This document shows positions 1 through 7,814 of a DNA stretch of 63,570 bases, one piece after another. The translations under genes and the position numbers were made by a program. The stretch is from contig CAMYJW010000026.1 of NCBI GenBank assembly GCA_947258815.1, positions 1-63,570 of the forward strand, read 5' to 3'. The stretch's first letter is position 1. Every line of letters begins with the position of its first letter. The notes beneath the pieces are model-generated. The model made no database searches. It was not told where the DNA came from and saw only the letters and a list, made by a program, of their open reading frames with translations. Source of the DNA: an uncultured Sphingomonadaceae bacterium. Its GTDB lineage: Bacteria; Pseudomonadota; Alphaproteobacteria; Sphingomonadales; Sphingomonadaceae.

Positions 1-2
1 AG

Positions 3-470
3 CGCGATCTAGCCATCAGCCACCTGAACCTTGGCCGTCTTGCCGAAACGCAAGGTGACTTGGTGGAGGCACAAGAGTTTCACTCGCAGGGACTGGAGAT
101 ACGCCGCCGCCTTGCCAAGCTCGATCCGAGTTCGGGACAGGCCCAACGCGACCTGATGATAGGCTACAACGAACTTGGCGATGTCGCGAAGGCGCAAGGC
201 AGGCTCGGGGAAGCGCGGAGCCTCTACAATCAGGCGCTGGAGATAGCCAAGCGTCTTGCCAAGGCCGACGAGACGTCAGCCGAAGCGCCGCGGGACCTGT
301 TCGTTTCGTATTGGAAGCTGGCAGAGGCTGGAACGGGCAGTTGGAAAGACGTGGTTGCCCAGCTTCAATCCATGAAGGACAAAGGCATCCTCAATCCGGC
401 CGATGAGAGGTTTTTGGCCATAGCAAAAACCAATGCGGCCAAGGAGATGGAGGCAGCTGACAATGAGTGA
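3..470 (+). CDS. TPR-repeat protein, C-terminal part (5' end outside window)
   Basis: The frame is open to the left edge, so only the last 155 residues are visible. They contain about two and a half TPR-like helical hairpins with a long period of about 54 residues; each has an LG..A..QG.L.EA core followed by LEI..RLAK. Tetratricopeptide repeats mediate protein-protein contacts. The stop codon overlaps the start of the next gene (ATGAGTGA, 463-470), so the two are probably translationally coupled and functionally linked to the TIR-like membrane protein. The missing N-terminus could carry an effector domain; in similar bacterial proteins such TPRs follow caspase-like, kinase or TIR domains, but that is not visible here. 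Confidence 0.8.
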   Translation, partial: RDLAISHLNLGRLAETQGDLVEAQEFHSQGLEIRRRLAKLDPSSGQAQRDLMIGYNELGDVAKAQGRLGEARSLYNQALEIAKRLAKADETSAEAPRDLFVSYWKLAEAGTGSWKDVVAQLQSMKDKGILNPADERFLAIAKTNAAKEMEAADNE

Positions 471-1479
471 GATCGTCCTGCTTTCCGACCAGCGCGACGA
501 AGCGCGTATTCCGCCAATGCTTGATGCGCTTGTGACAGACTGGCAGGATGTGAAGTGGCTTCGGATCGATCACGACGCGGAACACGAGCATCCGGAAATC
601 GTTGAAGCTATCGCTGCGTCGCGCTGTGCGATCCTGATCTGGAGCGAACACAGTGCATCTGAGGAAGCTGGACAGTTTCATACGCTTGCACGTGCGGCTC
701 TGGATGCCAACAAGGCCATCTGCGTCCTCATTGACGACGTTTCGCTCCCACCCAACCTGAGCGGGTGCACTGTCTACGACGTGCGCGGGTGGCGCTCCGA
801 GCCGGATGGCTGGCGCAAGCTGCTTGGCGGCAACCTTTACATGCGCGATCTTGTCGCAGGCGCGAAGTTCAAGGTGGCAGGAATGGACCCGCCTCCACCG
901 CGTGCTCCGCGAGACATGCTCATTCGGCACGTGATTGCTATCGTTCCGGCAGTCTTCGCGCTGCTGGCCGCTCCGGCCACGCTCCTTGGAGCGTTCGACA
1001 ATCTAAACCTCCTCGATTGGCCAAGCGCGGCTGAAGCCAGCGATTGGGAGCAGACCGACAGGGACGACTGCACCGCGTTGCGGACTTTCCTGAAGGCCCA
1101 CCCTGATGGACACTATACGCAAGAGGCGCAGGGCAGGTTGGACGGGGCCGAGCCTTCGGCGGAACGGCATTGGGAAGAAGTGGAACGACCGCAACCCATC
1201 TATATCGCTCAGATGGGTGCGGAACCGCAATCCAGTCAGGATGCGGCGCTGTCGCTTGCGCAGACCAGAGCAGCCGAGGAAGCCGAAACGGCTTGCAGTG
1301 GGTTGGCTCGCGCGGGCAACGCAAAGCTGATTGAGGCTCGGCTTGGTGAACTGTCGCAGGAATGCTCCGGCGGCGGAAACGGGTTCACTTGCTCGCTCGA
1401 CGGAGAGGCGCTGTGCGTCTTGTCGGAGCCGCGTGACAAGGAAGTCGAGGACTGTTCGCAAAGCGGCAAGGGAGACTAA
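463..1479 (+). CDS. TIR-like domain membrane protein with Cys-rich C-terminal region
   Basis: This is a 338-aa protein. Residues 1-122 look like a TIR/flavodoxin-type alpha-beta domain: strand EIVLLSD at 3-9, the block AILIWSEHSASEEAG at 56-70, and strand AICVLI at 85-90. A glutamate pair at 67-68 sits where TIR NADases place their catalytic Glu. A hydrophobic segment at about 152-178 should span the membrane. The remainder has a short helical block (DDCTALRTFLKAHPDGHY, 201-218) and six cysteines after the membrane segment (203, 278, 301, 310, 318, 331), suggesting a disulfide-bonded periplasmic part. I chose ATG 463 because it overlaps the upstream TPR gene; a frame extension to 433 is less likely. 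NADase activity is inference from fold-like features only. Confidence 0.6.
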   Translation: MSEIVLLSDQRDEARIPPMLDALVTDWQDVKWLRIDHDAEHEHPEIVEAIAASRCAILIWSEHSASEEAGQFHTLARAALDANKAICVLIDDVSLPPNLSGCTVYDVRGWRSEPDGWRKLLGGNLYMRDLVAGAKFKVAGMDPPPPRAPRDMLIRHVIAIVPAVFALLAAPATLLGAFDNLNLLDWPSAAEASDWEQTDRDDCTALRTFLKAHPDGHYTQEAQGRLDGAEPSAERHWEEVERPQPIYIAQMGAEPQSSQDAALSLAQTRAAEEAETACSGLARAGNAKLIEARLGELSQECSGGGNGFTCSLDGEALCVLSEPRDKEVEDCSQSGKGD

Positions 1480-1681
1480 CTTAACGTCTGCCCGCCCGAC
1501 TATTCGGTCATTCAACGGCTCCATGTTTCTTTCCGAAAGCTGACGTTCGGTTCGGTTTGAAATTTCCCCTCGCGACCTAAACGGCGAAACCCGCAGAAAT
1601 CGGAGCTTTTCGTCACTTTGGGCTTGCTCTGACCCACTGCCTTCCTAGGCTGAAAGCAATGGTTTTTCAGAGGGATAGAAG
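1480..1681. other. Spacer between TIR-like gene and recombinase
   Basis: A 202-bp spacer with no convincing gene. It directly precedes a serine recombinase, so it is the natural place for that enzyme's crossover or resolution site and promoter. No clear inverted repeat was recognised by eye. Confidence 0.4.
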
Positions 1682-2248
1682 ATGCTGGTCGGCTATGCGC
1701 GCACATCGACATTCGATCAGGTCGCAGGTCTAGATGCGCAACTCCGAGACCTCGCTGCAACGGGTTGCACCGAGAGGATATTCAGTGAGCAGGTCTCCTC
1801 GGTTGCTCATCGCGAGCAGTTGGAAACGGCGCTAGATTTCGTCCGGGACGGCGACACGTTGGTCGTGACCCGGCTGGACCGGCTTTGTCGCTCAACAGCC
1901 GATCTACTTCGGATCATCGACCGATTGCAGGCCAAGGGAGTAGCCTTGCGCATCCTTGATTTCGGAGGGTCCGAAGTCGATACGCAATCGCCAACGGGCA
2001 AGCTGGTCCTCACGGTATTGTCCGCCATGGCTCAATTTGAGTTGGAACTCCAAAAGTTGAGGATGCGTGAAGGGATCGCAAAAGCCAAGGCCGCTGGAAA
2101 GTACAAGGGAAGGGCACCGACCGCCCGTCGCAAACTTCCGGAGATCAGGGAATTGTCGGCACAGGGCTTCAAGCCAGCCTCGATTGCCGAGCGCCTCTCA
2201 ATATCCAGAGCCTCCGTTTACCGTCTGTTGGCGGAGGAACCGGCGTGA
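1682..2248 (+). CDS. Small serine recombinase (resolvase/invertase family)
   Basis: A 188-aa site-specific recombinase of the resolvase/DNA-invertase type. The N-terminal catalytic domain has the nucleophile in YARTS (Ser9) and the arginine motif DRLCRS (66-71). The segment GGSEVDTQSPTGKL leads into the long E helix, and a helix-turn-helix lies at about residues 150-185 (ASIAERLSISRASVYRLL). Length and architecture match the family. An AGAGGGATAGAAG sequence precedes the ATG. It overlaps the next gene by GTGA. It is likely to act on the island itself, as resolvase or invertase; it is too small to be a large serine integrase. Confidence 0.93.
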   Translation: MLVGYARTSTFDQVAGLDAQLRDLAATGCTERIFSEQVSSVAHREQLETALDFVRDGDTLVVTRLDRLCRSTADLLRIIDRLQAKGVALRILDFGGSEVDTQSPTGKLVLTVLSAMAQFELELQKLRMREGIAKAKAAGKYKGRAPTARRKLPEIRELSAQGFKPASIAERLSISRASVYRLLAEEPA

Positions 2249-2430
2249 AGGACGTTCCGGAACTTTTCGCTGCGCTCACCATGGCACTGGAAGACCTTCA
2301 CGGCGTCACGGTCGAAGGCCAGCAGGCCGATTTGTCGCCAGATATGCAGGCCGCACTCCTATCGTCAGTTCGAGATGGCGTGAGGAAGATCAGCCGGGTC
2401 ATACTCGATATTTCCGCGACGTTGCCTTGA
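2245..2430 (+). CDS. Small hypothetical protein, coupled to recombinase
   Basis: A 61-aa acidic, largely helical protein with no recognised domain. It starts at GTG 2245, overlapping the recombinase stop by 4 nt, and its own stop overlaps the TTG of the next gene (TTGA). The chain of 4-nt overlaps is the main support for it being translated. Function is unknown; a regulator or accessory factor of the recombinase is possible. Confidence 0.6.
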   Translation: MKDVPELFAALTMALEDLHGVTVEGQQADLSPDMQAALLSSVRDGVRKISRVILDISATLP

Positions 2431-2912
2431 GCGATTGCGACCCGGACCAGCCATGGACTGAAGGCGAACTTCCCGAAGACGTCCGGCTGCAACGAATGGT
2501 CGAGGCGGCGATTGATTGTGGCACGCCATTGCCGAGGTGGGGCTGGGGAGTGCCCGGACCCTACAATGGGTACACTGGGGAACAGCGTATCCGTGGCTGG
2601 CAAATCGTACGGATCGCTCTGAGCATGGGCCTGCTCCCGCAACCACGTGAATGTTCAGTGTGCGGTAGTAGCGGCCATATCCATTTCCATTCCGAACTCT
2701 ATGGTCGCCCGCTGTTATCGAAACCGATCTGTAAGTCCTGTCATTTCCATGTGCACAGGCGCTTTCGCCGTCCGGACGAATGGCCTGCCTTCGTGACGCG
2801 ACATAAGGGGTGTGCATGGGTGGCGAAAATCCCGGTCAGGGAACTGACCCGGACACAAGCCTTGGCATTGGAGCGGCAGCGATGTCCGCTCGGATTGCAT
2901 TTGGCCTCATAG
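2427..2912 (+). CDS. Treble-clef zinc protein, HNH-like (hypothetical)
   Basis: The frame is open from further upstream, but TTG 2427, overlapping the previous stop by 4 nt, is the sensible start and gives 161 aa. A zinc-binding pair is clear: CSVC at 76-79 and CKSC followed by H at 102-106, with HIHFH between them. This spacing resembles the treble-clef scaffold of HNH nucleases and recombination endonuclease VII relatives. A complete HNH catalytic triad is not certain, so it may instead be a structural zinc-ribbon DNA-binding protein. The cysteines support the frame being real. Confidence 0.6.
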   Translation: MSDCDPDQPWTEGELPEDVRLQRMVEAAIDCGTPLPRWGWGVPGPYNGYTGEQRIRGWQIVRIALSMGLLPQPRECSVCGSSGHIHFHSELYGRPLLSKPICKSCHFHVHRRFRRPDEWPAFVTRHKGCAWVAKIPVRELTRTQALALERQRCPLGLHLAS

Positions 2913-2989
2913 GCGGCACAGTCCAGATTTACTTCGCAGGGCACGCCACTCATTTCGTCCGAGGCGAAAATAAAGAAGACTACCAATAA
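2816..2989 (+). CDS. Possible small protein overlapping the zinc protein gene
   Basis: An ATG at 2816 opens a 57-codon frame that overlaps the end of the zinc protein gene by 97 nt and runs 77 nt beyond it. The product has a Gly-rich start and a short hydrophobic stretch (IAFGLIGGTVQIYF). It continues the pattern of overlapping genes in this operon but has no family match I recognise; a chance frame is quite possible. Confidence 0.3.
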   Translation: MGGENPGQGTDPDTSLGIGAAAMSARIAFGLIGGTVQIYFAGHATHFVRGENKEDYQ

Positions 2990-3121
2990 GTGTCTCTGCG
3001 CAAATGACGAAGTGAGGACCATTTGTTATTCAACACGCTGAAAATACAGTATTTAATAGGTTCTGGGAAGCTGGGGCGAACGATGGTATGCCCGAGAACG
3101 GAATGAACAGGATTTGCGATC

Positions 3122-3415
3122 ATGGGTACCAAATCAGCGTGGACACCAGAGCGAAGGAAGCGACAGGCCGAGATCATCCGGCAGACGCGACCTTGGGCGA
3201 GTGCAACTGGCCCGAAAACGGAGGCCGGAAAGGCGATCACATCATTGAACGCTGTCAAGAACCCGTTTGAAAAACGGGCGCGCATTGCGGAAGCCGAGGG
3301 CGAAACGATCTTCAAACAGATGCTTGATATGGTTGGTGCGAAGACCGATGCGGGGTTCCGGCGCTCGCCGAAGAGACCAGTCAGGCAGGGGCGGCAAACA
3401 CTTCGCCTACTATAG
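3122..3415 (+). CDS. Small conserved hypothetical (RPW..TGP.T..GK motif)
   Basis: A 97-aa basic protein. Its N-terminal half has the arrangement WTPERRKRQAEIIRQTRPWA, then TGPKTEAGKA, then NA. That pattern recurs in short uncharacterised proteins of mobile regions, where it usually ends in NA-KHG; here it reads NAVKNPF. The C-terminal third is Arg-rich and low in complexity and may have been altered by a frameshift. No function is known. It stands alone, 36 bp upstream of the Rep-like gene, and is probably part of the same island module. Confidence 0.5.
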   Translation: MGTKSAWTPERRKRQAEIIRQTRPWASATGPKTEAGKAITSLNAVKNPFEKRARIAEAEGETIFKQMLDMVGAKTDAGFRRSPKRPVRQGRQTLRLL

Positions 3416-3451
3416 TGGGTGCGATAGTGCCTTGAGAGGGGATAATAGCCA

Positions 3452-4816
3452 GTGACGGGGAAGCGAAAGCCGTCTCTGCTTCGTCATAGATGGCGTGATC
3501 GTCGAAATCGGCTCATAGGATTTGATCCCCACCTTGTTCCTGAACCTTGGGAATGGGGCGTGGATCACATGAAGATCAAGGTGACTGGTGGCTGGACCAC
3601 TACGCTGTCGAATGGCCGCGAATATTTCTCGACACGATTATCCATCCCACATGTGGATTGGTTTCGTCGGCCCGGACGTCATCCGTATTCGCTTCCCGTT
3701 GCATCATACAAGGACGCTCGCTCAACCTTCGGATATACCGAGTTGGAGGTTGGTTCTGTCCGTCGGCGACAAGGCAAGATTACTATCAACATCTCTGCGA
3801 ACCCTACGCTGACGCTGGCTCACATTTGGGCGAGAATGGGTAGAAGGCCAGACTTTCTGGACCGTATCGCCAATCTTGCCCCGGATCGGTTCTTCGCCCT
3901 CACAGACCCCTGCCTGATGTTACGCGGGCTGGACGGCGGCTCCAACTTTCTCAACCACTGGAAGGCCCTCCGGAACCGCCTCGGCCAAGATGTTTTCGCT
4001 GCATTCATGCCGATCTACGTAGAGCAGGTGCAACGGGTCTGCGCGCTGCTCTTGACGGAATATGAGGAGATGGCGGTCGAAGAAGGTAATCATGTTCTGC
4101 TGCATCAAGACGGCAGGATTGACTTAGAATGGTCGAGTGTCAGCGTTCCACAGATCGAGACCTATTTCGAGCGGTATCACCCCTCTGCGCAGTCGGCGGT
4201 ACGACGAGGTGCGTTCTCGCTTCTCGCGGCCGATCACACGGCTCGTGCACGCCTTTACGGTACGAGCAAGGAACTTGGCTTCGAGCGGGATAATGATTGC
4301 TTCGCCATAACCGGGCACTTGGCCGGAACGAGAGACCTCAAGGTCTATGCCAAAACCGCAGATCGCATTCGGTTCGAGGTCGTCCGCAAGGGCAAGGGTG
4401 ACAACCGTGACCTTCCGAATACCTCGCCGAGCGATAGGCTACTTGCCATTGTTGCAAGGGAACGACAACGCGCATGCAACGCTGTGCGTTGGGAAGACTT
4501 CGGCGTATTGCTCGCTGGGCCAGATGAAGCACACATGGGAGATTTAGGCGATCTGATTGCACGGGTGGTTGCTGCGTTCTCCGACGACCCCGTTCGAGGC
4601 GGGAAGATGCTAACCGGCCTGCTCGAAGATGGGGCGATCACCGCTAACATGCGCGACAAACATGCTATCACACGGTTGCTCCGTAACGGTGTAATCGAAG
4701 AGGTCAGTATCAGGCGCAGAAACGCTTCCGGTAAATCACAGCGATATGTGCTGAAGGCTCCCTATCGAGACTTACATTTGATTGTCGCTGGCGCGATACC
4801 ACCAAGGAAATCTTGA
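3452..4816 (+). CDS. Island protein with replication-initiator-like traits
   Basis: A 454-aa protein starting at GTG 3452. The family was not recognised with certainty. The central part (about 250-310) has the order A..AR.YGTSKELGF, then LAGTRDLKVYAKT..RIRFEV, which resembles the core of gene II/X-type and related plasmid or filamentous-phage replication initiators (LKVY.K....R.E). The region around residues 107-122 contains NPTLTLAH. The last 70 residues (MLTGLLEDGAITANMRDKHA and following) look like a winged helix. No clear HUH motif is visible, so rolling-circle nicking is unproven. Base composition is visibly lower in GC than the core genome. It is the last island gene before the comM junction. 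Confidence 0.45.
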   Translation: MTGKRKPSLLRHRWRDRRNRLIGFDPHLVPEPWEWGVDHMKIKVTGGWTTTLSNGREYFSTRLSIPHVDWFRRPGRHPYSLPVASYKDARSTFGYTELEVGSVRRRQGKITINISANPTLTLAHIWARMGRRPDFLDRIANLAPDRFFALTDPCLMLRGLDGGSNFLNHWKALRNRLGQDVFAAFMPIYVEQVQRVCALLLTEYEEMAVEEGNHVLLHQDGRIDLEWSSVSVPQIETYFERYHPSAQSAVRRGAFSLLAADHTARARLYGTSKELGFERDNDCFAITGHLAGTRDLKVYAKTADRIRFEVVRKGKGDNRDLPNTSPSDRLLAIVARERQRACNAVRWEDFGVLLAGPDEAHMGDLGDLIARVVAAFSDDPVRGGKMLTGLLEDGAITANMRDKHAITRLLRNGVIEEVSIRRRNASGKSQRYVLKAPYRDLHLIVAGAIPPRKS

Positions 4817-4983
4817 GGCTGCGTACGGGCGGCCTGTGGGTGCGCTCTAAGTGCTCCTAGCCCTTTTTTCCCTTGGAGATAAGGCGCACTCGGGACACGT
4901 CACAGCGGCCCACGGGGCATGATGCTTGCGTAAATGATCTAAACGAAGGCAACTCAAATCCGAAGCTATGTAATAGGCTCTAA
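4817..4983. other. Island end and junction with comM
   Basis: A non-coding stretch running from the Rep-like gene to the comM breakpoint. Comparison with the expected comM reading (GHNLLM followed by the P-loop) puts the junction at about 4980-4984. No terminal inverted repeat could be verified because the partner end is outside the window. Confidence 0.6.
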
Positions 4984-5625
4984 CATGAGCAGGTTGTGCC
5001 CCCCCGCGGCGGCAATTTCGAGCGCGCGTCTGGCTGTTTCCTGGCCTTTGACCTGTTTCAGATCGGGGCCATGCGCGCGTGGCTGTGCCACTCCGGGCTC
5101 GGGCAAGGGAAGCGTTTGCGTGCCTTTGAGATGGTTGAGCAGGCTCACCAGATCGGGCGCGGCGATAATCGGAATGCCGCTTGCCCAGCGTGCTTCGGAA
5201 CCTTGCGCGCCCGGGCAGATCAATCCCTTGTCCTCGCCGCTTGCATGCAGCGCGGCCAGCAATACGCCGGGTGAGGGGACGATGCGCCCGTCAAGCGCCA
5301 GTTCTCCGACGGCAACGAAATCGACAAGCTGTTCGGCATCGCAAACCCCCATCGCGGTCAGCAGTGCGAGCGCGATCGGCAGATCGTAATGCGAGCCTTC
5401 CTTGGGCAGATCGGCGGGCGAGAGGTTGATCGTGATTCGCTTCGGCGGCAGTGAAAGCCCCATCGCCGCAAGCGCGGCATGAACCCGTTCGCGGCTTTCG
5501 CCCACGGCCTTGTCCGGCAGGCCGACAATCCCGAACTTCGGCATGCCCGGCGCAATCTGGCATTGCACTTCCACACCGCGGGCTTCGAGTCCGAGATAGG
5601 CAACCGTCGATACAAGCGCGACCAA
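4966..5625 (-). pseudogene. comM: comM 5' fragment, interrupted at the Walker A loop
   Basis: This is the N-terminal 219 codons of the YifB/ComM family (Mg-chelatase-like AAA+ protein; in transformable bacteria a hexameric branch-migration helicase). The N-terminal domain is intact: LGLEARGVEVQCQIAPGMPK, GLPDKAVGESRERV, INLSPADLPKEGSHYDLPIA. The AAA+ part begins (QETARRALEIAAAGGHNLLM) and is then replaced by LEPIT and a stop, exactly where the Walker A sequence GPPG.GKS should follow. About 290 residues are missing. The start is TTG 5625. The junction near 4983 marks the island end; the 3' half of comM would lie beyond the left edge. Confidence 0.9.
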
Positions 5626-5800
5626 AATTCATCCCCATGCGTATCTTTACGGATCGTGATGACCCAGACGCGCCGCAGAGTCGAGCGGTTTGGCCCGTTT
5701 CGGAGTGAAATCCGCAAGACGAAATTAACCATGCCGCGCATTGTGGCAATAACCTTTCCCATCATCTCTCCGGTAAACCCTCTCCCGCTATTCGGTTGGC

Positions 5801-6502
5801 ATGCGTTCGCTAGCCGTTCTTGTATCGATGTGTCTTGCGCTTGCCGCTTCCCCCGTGGCAGCGCAGGAAATCGCTTATGAGTTCATCGAGGTCGAGATTC
5901 GCGATCTCGATGGCGGCAGTGAACGCTTCGTTTCCGGCCAGAGCACCGGGCAGCCCTCTGCACCTGTCCCTGAAGGTGTTGCGACTTACGGGCCTTTTCG
6001 CGTTCTGGACGGAAACAGGGCGGCGCTTGTCGATATCACCGATGTGCGTTCGCCCGCAGCCTTCGCGCAGATGATGCGCGACTGGCCGCAGATCGCTCTT
6101 TTGGAGATGGTCGATGTCCCCGGAACCGAGGACGACCGGGCGAATCTGCGGTTGGGCCGGATGATTCGCGCCGCAGGGATCGCAACCTACGTGCCTGCCG
6201 GCGGATCGGTGCGTTCGGGCGGTGTGGAACTGTTTCTGGCAGGTGCCCGGCGTTTTGCCGACAGGAACGCGGAATTTGCCGTCCATGCGTGGATGGACGA
6301 AGATGGACAGGAAGCGACGGATTACGCCGCGAATGCCCATGAAAATACCAAGTATCTTGCCTATTACCGCCAGATGGGAATGGACTTTGCCGAAGCTGCG
6401 TCATTCTATGCGATGACCAATTCGGTGCCGCATCATGATGCGCGATGGCTGAGCGGAGCACAGATGGCGCAATGGGTGCGGCTGGACAGCACCGAGGGCT
6501 GA
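5801..6502 (+). CDS. Secreted ClpP-like-fold protein (COG3904-type)
   Basis: A 233-aa protein with a cleavable signal peptide (LVSMCLALAASPVAAQ, cleavage after about residue 21). The middle matches the pattern of periplasmic ClpP/crotonase-like proteins: a strand in the IALLEMVDVPG region, then GRMIRAAGIATYVPAGG, SVRSGGVELFLAGARR and HAWMDEDGQEATDY. In most relatives the segment after VPAG carries a Cys/Ser-rich oxyanion region; here it is SVRSGG, so a Ser nucleophile is possible but unproven. The last 60 residues are helical. It lies divergent to the comM fragment with a 175-bp spacer. Substrate unknown. Confidence 0.65.
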   Translation: MRSLAVLVSMCLALAASPVAAQEIAYEFIEVEIRDLDGGSERFVSGQSTGQPSAPVPEGVATYGPFRVLDGNRAALVDITDVRSPAAFAQMMRDWPQIALLEMVDVPGTEDDRANLRLGRMIRAAGIATYVPAGGSVRSGGVELFLAGARRFADRNAEFAVHAWMDEDGQEATDYAANAHENTKYLAYYRQMGMDFAEAASFYAMTNSVPHHDARWLSGAQMAQWVRLDSTEG

Positions 6503-6626
6503 CGGCGATTTGCTTGACTTGGCCGCGGCGCTCCCTTAACGGCGCTGGCCTGATGAACAGTCGCTCGACAGGGGCGACGTTCTTGTTCGCGCCGGAAGTG
6601 GCGCATGACGATATTCGAGGTTTGAG

Positions 6627-6761
6627 ATGAAGCGCACATTCCAGCCCAGCCGCCTTGTTCGCAAGCGCCGCCACGGTTTTCGCGCCCGCAAGGCGACTGT
6701 CGGAGGCCGCAAGGTTCTGCGTAACCGTCGTGCACGCGGTCGTAACAAGCTCTCAGCTTAG
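6627..6761 (+). CDS. rpmH: 50S ribosomal protein L34
   Basis: A 44-aa, very basic protein: [19 protein letters not shown] at the start, then [10 protein letters not shown] and an Arg/Lys-rich tail ending NKLSA. This is the diagnostic L34 signature and normal length. It heads the usual rpmH-rnpA-yidD-yidC cluster, although here a 358-bp spacer with inverted repeats separates it from rnpA. ATG 6627 follows a GAGGTTTGAG ribosome-binding region. Confidence 0.97.
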   Translation: MKRTFQPSRLVRKRRHGFRARKATVGGRKVLRNRRARGRNKLSA

Positions 6762-7119
6762 TTTTTTTACGCCCTTAAGCGCCGGGGGGGGGGTAGACTC
6801 TCAAGCGCCGGGCGCGATCCATACGGATCGCTTGGCTTCGCGGCATAAGCCGCGGTGCGCAGTCGCGCTTGCGGTCCGCTGGTCGCGGACCGTTTCATTC
6901 CGAATCTGATTTTCTACACAAGTCCGGTCCGCAACGAGCGGACCGCAAGGCCGACCGGCCGCCCGCAGCGCCTTGGGCGCGAGGATAAGCGAAGGGCGGA
7001 TGCCCTTTGCGCACCAACAAAAACCCTCGGCGCTTGAGGGCCTAAACAAAAACCTCTACCTGCGGACGTAAAGAAAACTCTCCCTAAACAAACTCCTCCG
7101 CGCCGGATAAGGACAACCG
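6762..7119. repeat. rpmH-rnpA spacer with nested inverted repeats and a G10 run
   Basis: A 358-bp gene-free spacer. Outer arms at 6771-6788 and 7024-7041 are inverted repeats (16 of 18 positions match). The left arm sequence TYAAGCGCCGGG is also repeated directly at 6775-6786 and 6800-6811. Inside, GCGGTCCGCT (6871-6880) pairs with AGCGGACCGC (6937-6946), and GGTCCGC/GCGGACC motifs recur. A run of ten G lies at 6784-6793. A T7 stretch just after the rpmH stop could help end transcription. Resembles the other large hairpin spacers in this window. Confidence 0.75.
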
Positions 7120-7497
7120 ATGACCGGCACGCCGCCCCTCACTGTTCTGACTCGCCGTGCGGATTTTCTGGCGGCGAATCGGGGTTTGCGCGTTGCGCGG
7201 CCCGGATTCGTGCTGCTCACGCGTGGCAACAGCGGGCGCGGCCAGCGGTTCGGGATCACGGTGACCAAAAAAATCGGCAATGCGGTGATACGAAACCGGA
7301 TGAAGCGGCGTTTTCGCGTGCTGCTGCGTGAAATTCTGCCGGTTTACGGACTCAGCGACACCGATCATGTCCTGATCGGACGCGAAGGCGGGATAGAGCG
7401 CGATTTCGGCAAAATGCGCGAAGAGCTTTGTGCGGCGCTGGAGCGCGCAAAAGCTGGTAAAGGCGATCCGCCGCGGCGCCGAAGGAAACCGCGATGA
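7120..7497 (+). CDS. rnpA: Ribonuclease P protein component
   Basis: A 125-aa basic protein, the protein subunit of RNase P, which helps the RNA subunit process tRNA 5' ends. The RNR signature is present ([17 protein letters not shown], residues about 51-67), preceded by [10 protein letters not shown] and RFGITV. The C-terminus has a basic tail (RRRRKPR). It sits in the canonical position between rpmH and yidD. Confidence 0.96.
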   Translation: MTGTPPLTVLTRRADFLAANRGLRVARPGFVLLTRGNSGRGQRFGITVTKKIGNAVIRNRMKRRFRVLLREILPVYGLSDTDHVLIGREGGIERDFGKMREELCAALERAKAGKGDPPRRRRKPR

Positions 7498-7546
7498 GCG
7501 CGCGAATCACCTTTGGGCGGTCTGTTGTGCGGCATTGGATCGCCCC

Positions 7547-7798
7547 GTGATCCGGCGTTTGCTGATCCTGATCGCGCGAGGCTGGCAACTTGGTCCATCA
7601 CGCATTTTGCCGCCAACCTGCCGTTATGCGCCGTCCTGCTCGCAATACGCGATCGAGGCGCTGGAAAAACATGGTGCGATTAAGGGTGGCTGGCTGGCGA
7701 TGAAGCGGTTATTGCGCTGCCACCCATGGGGAGGGCACGGGTTCGATCCCGTGCCGGACAAGCCGGGTAAGCCGCACCGGACGAACAAAACGGAATAA
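7547..7798 (+). CDS. yidD: Membrane protein insertion efficiency factor YidD
   Basis: An 83-aa protein with the YidD core: an amphipathic N-terminal helix ([13 protein letters not shown]), then [35 protein letters not shown] and GGHGFDPVP. The Cys-containing PTCRY.PSCS motif is diagnostic. It acts at the inner membrane with YidC and Sec. GTG 7547 is chosen because it fits the family N-terminus; the frame is open further upstream but extends into the rnpA tail. Confidence 0.93.
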   Translation: MIRRLLILIARGWQLGPSRILPPTCRYAPSCSQYAIEALEKHGAIKGGWLAMKRLLRCHPWGGHGFDPVPDKPGKPHRTNKTE

Positions 7799-7814
7799 GA
7801 AACAGGACGCCTTC

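Noticed and set aside
7494..7550. An 18-codon frame between rnpA and yidD
   Set aside because: Too short and without features; the overlap with the yidD GTG is probably incidental.
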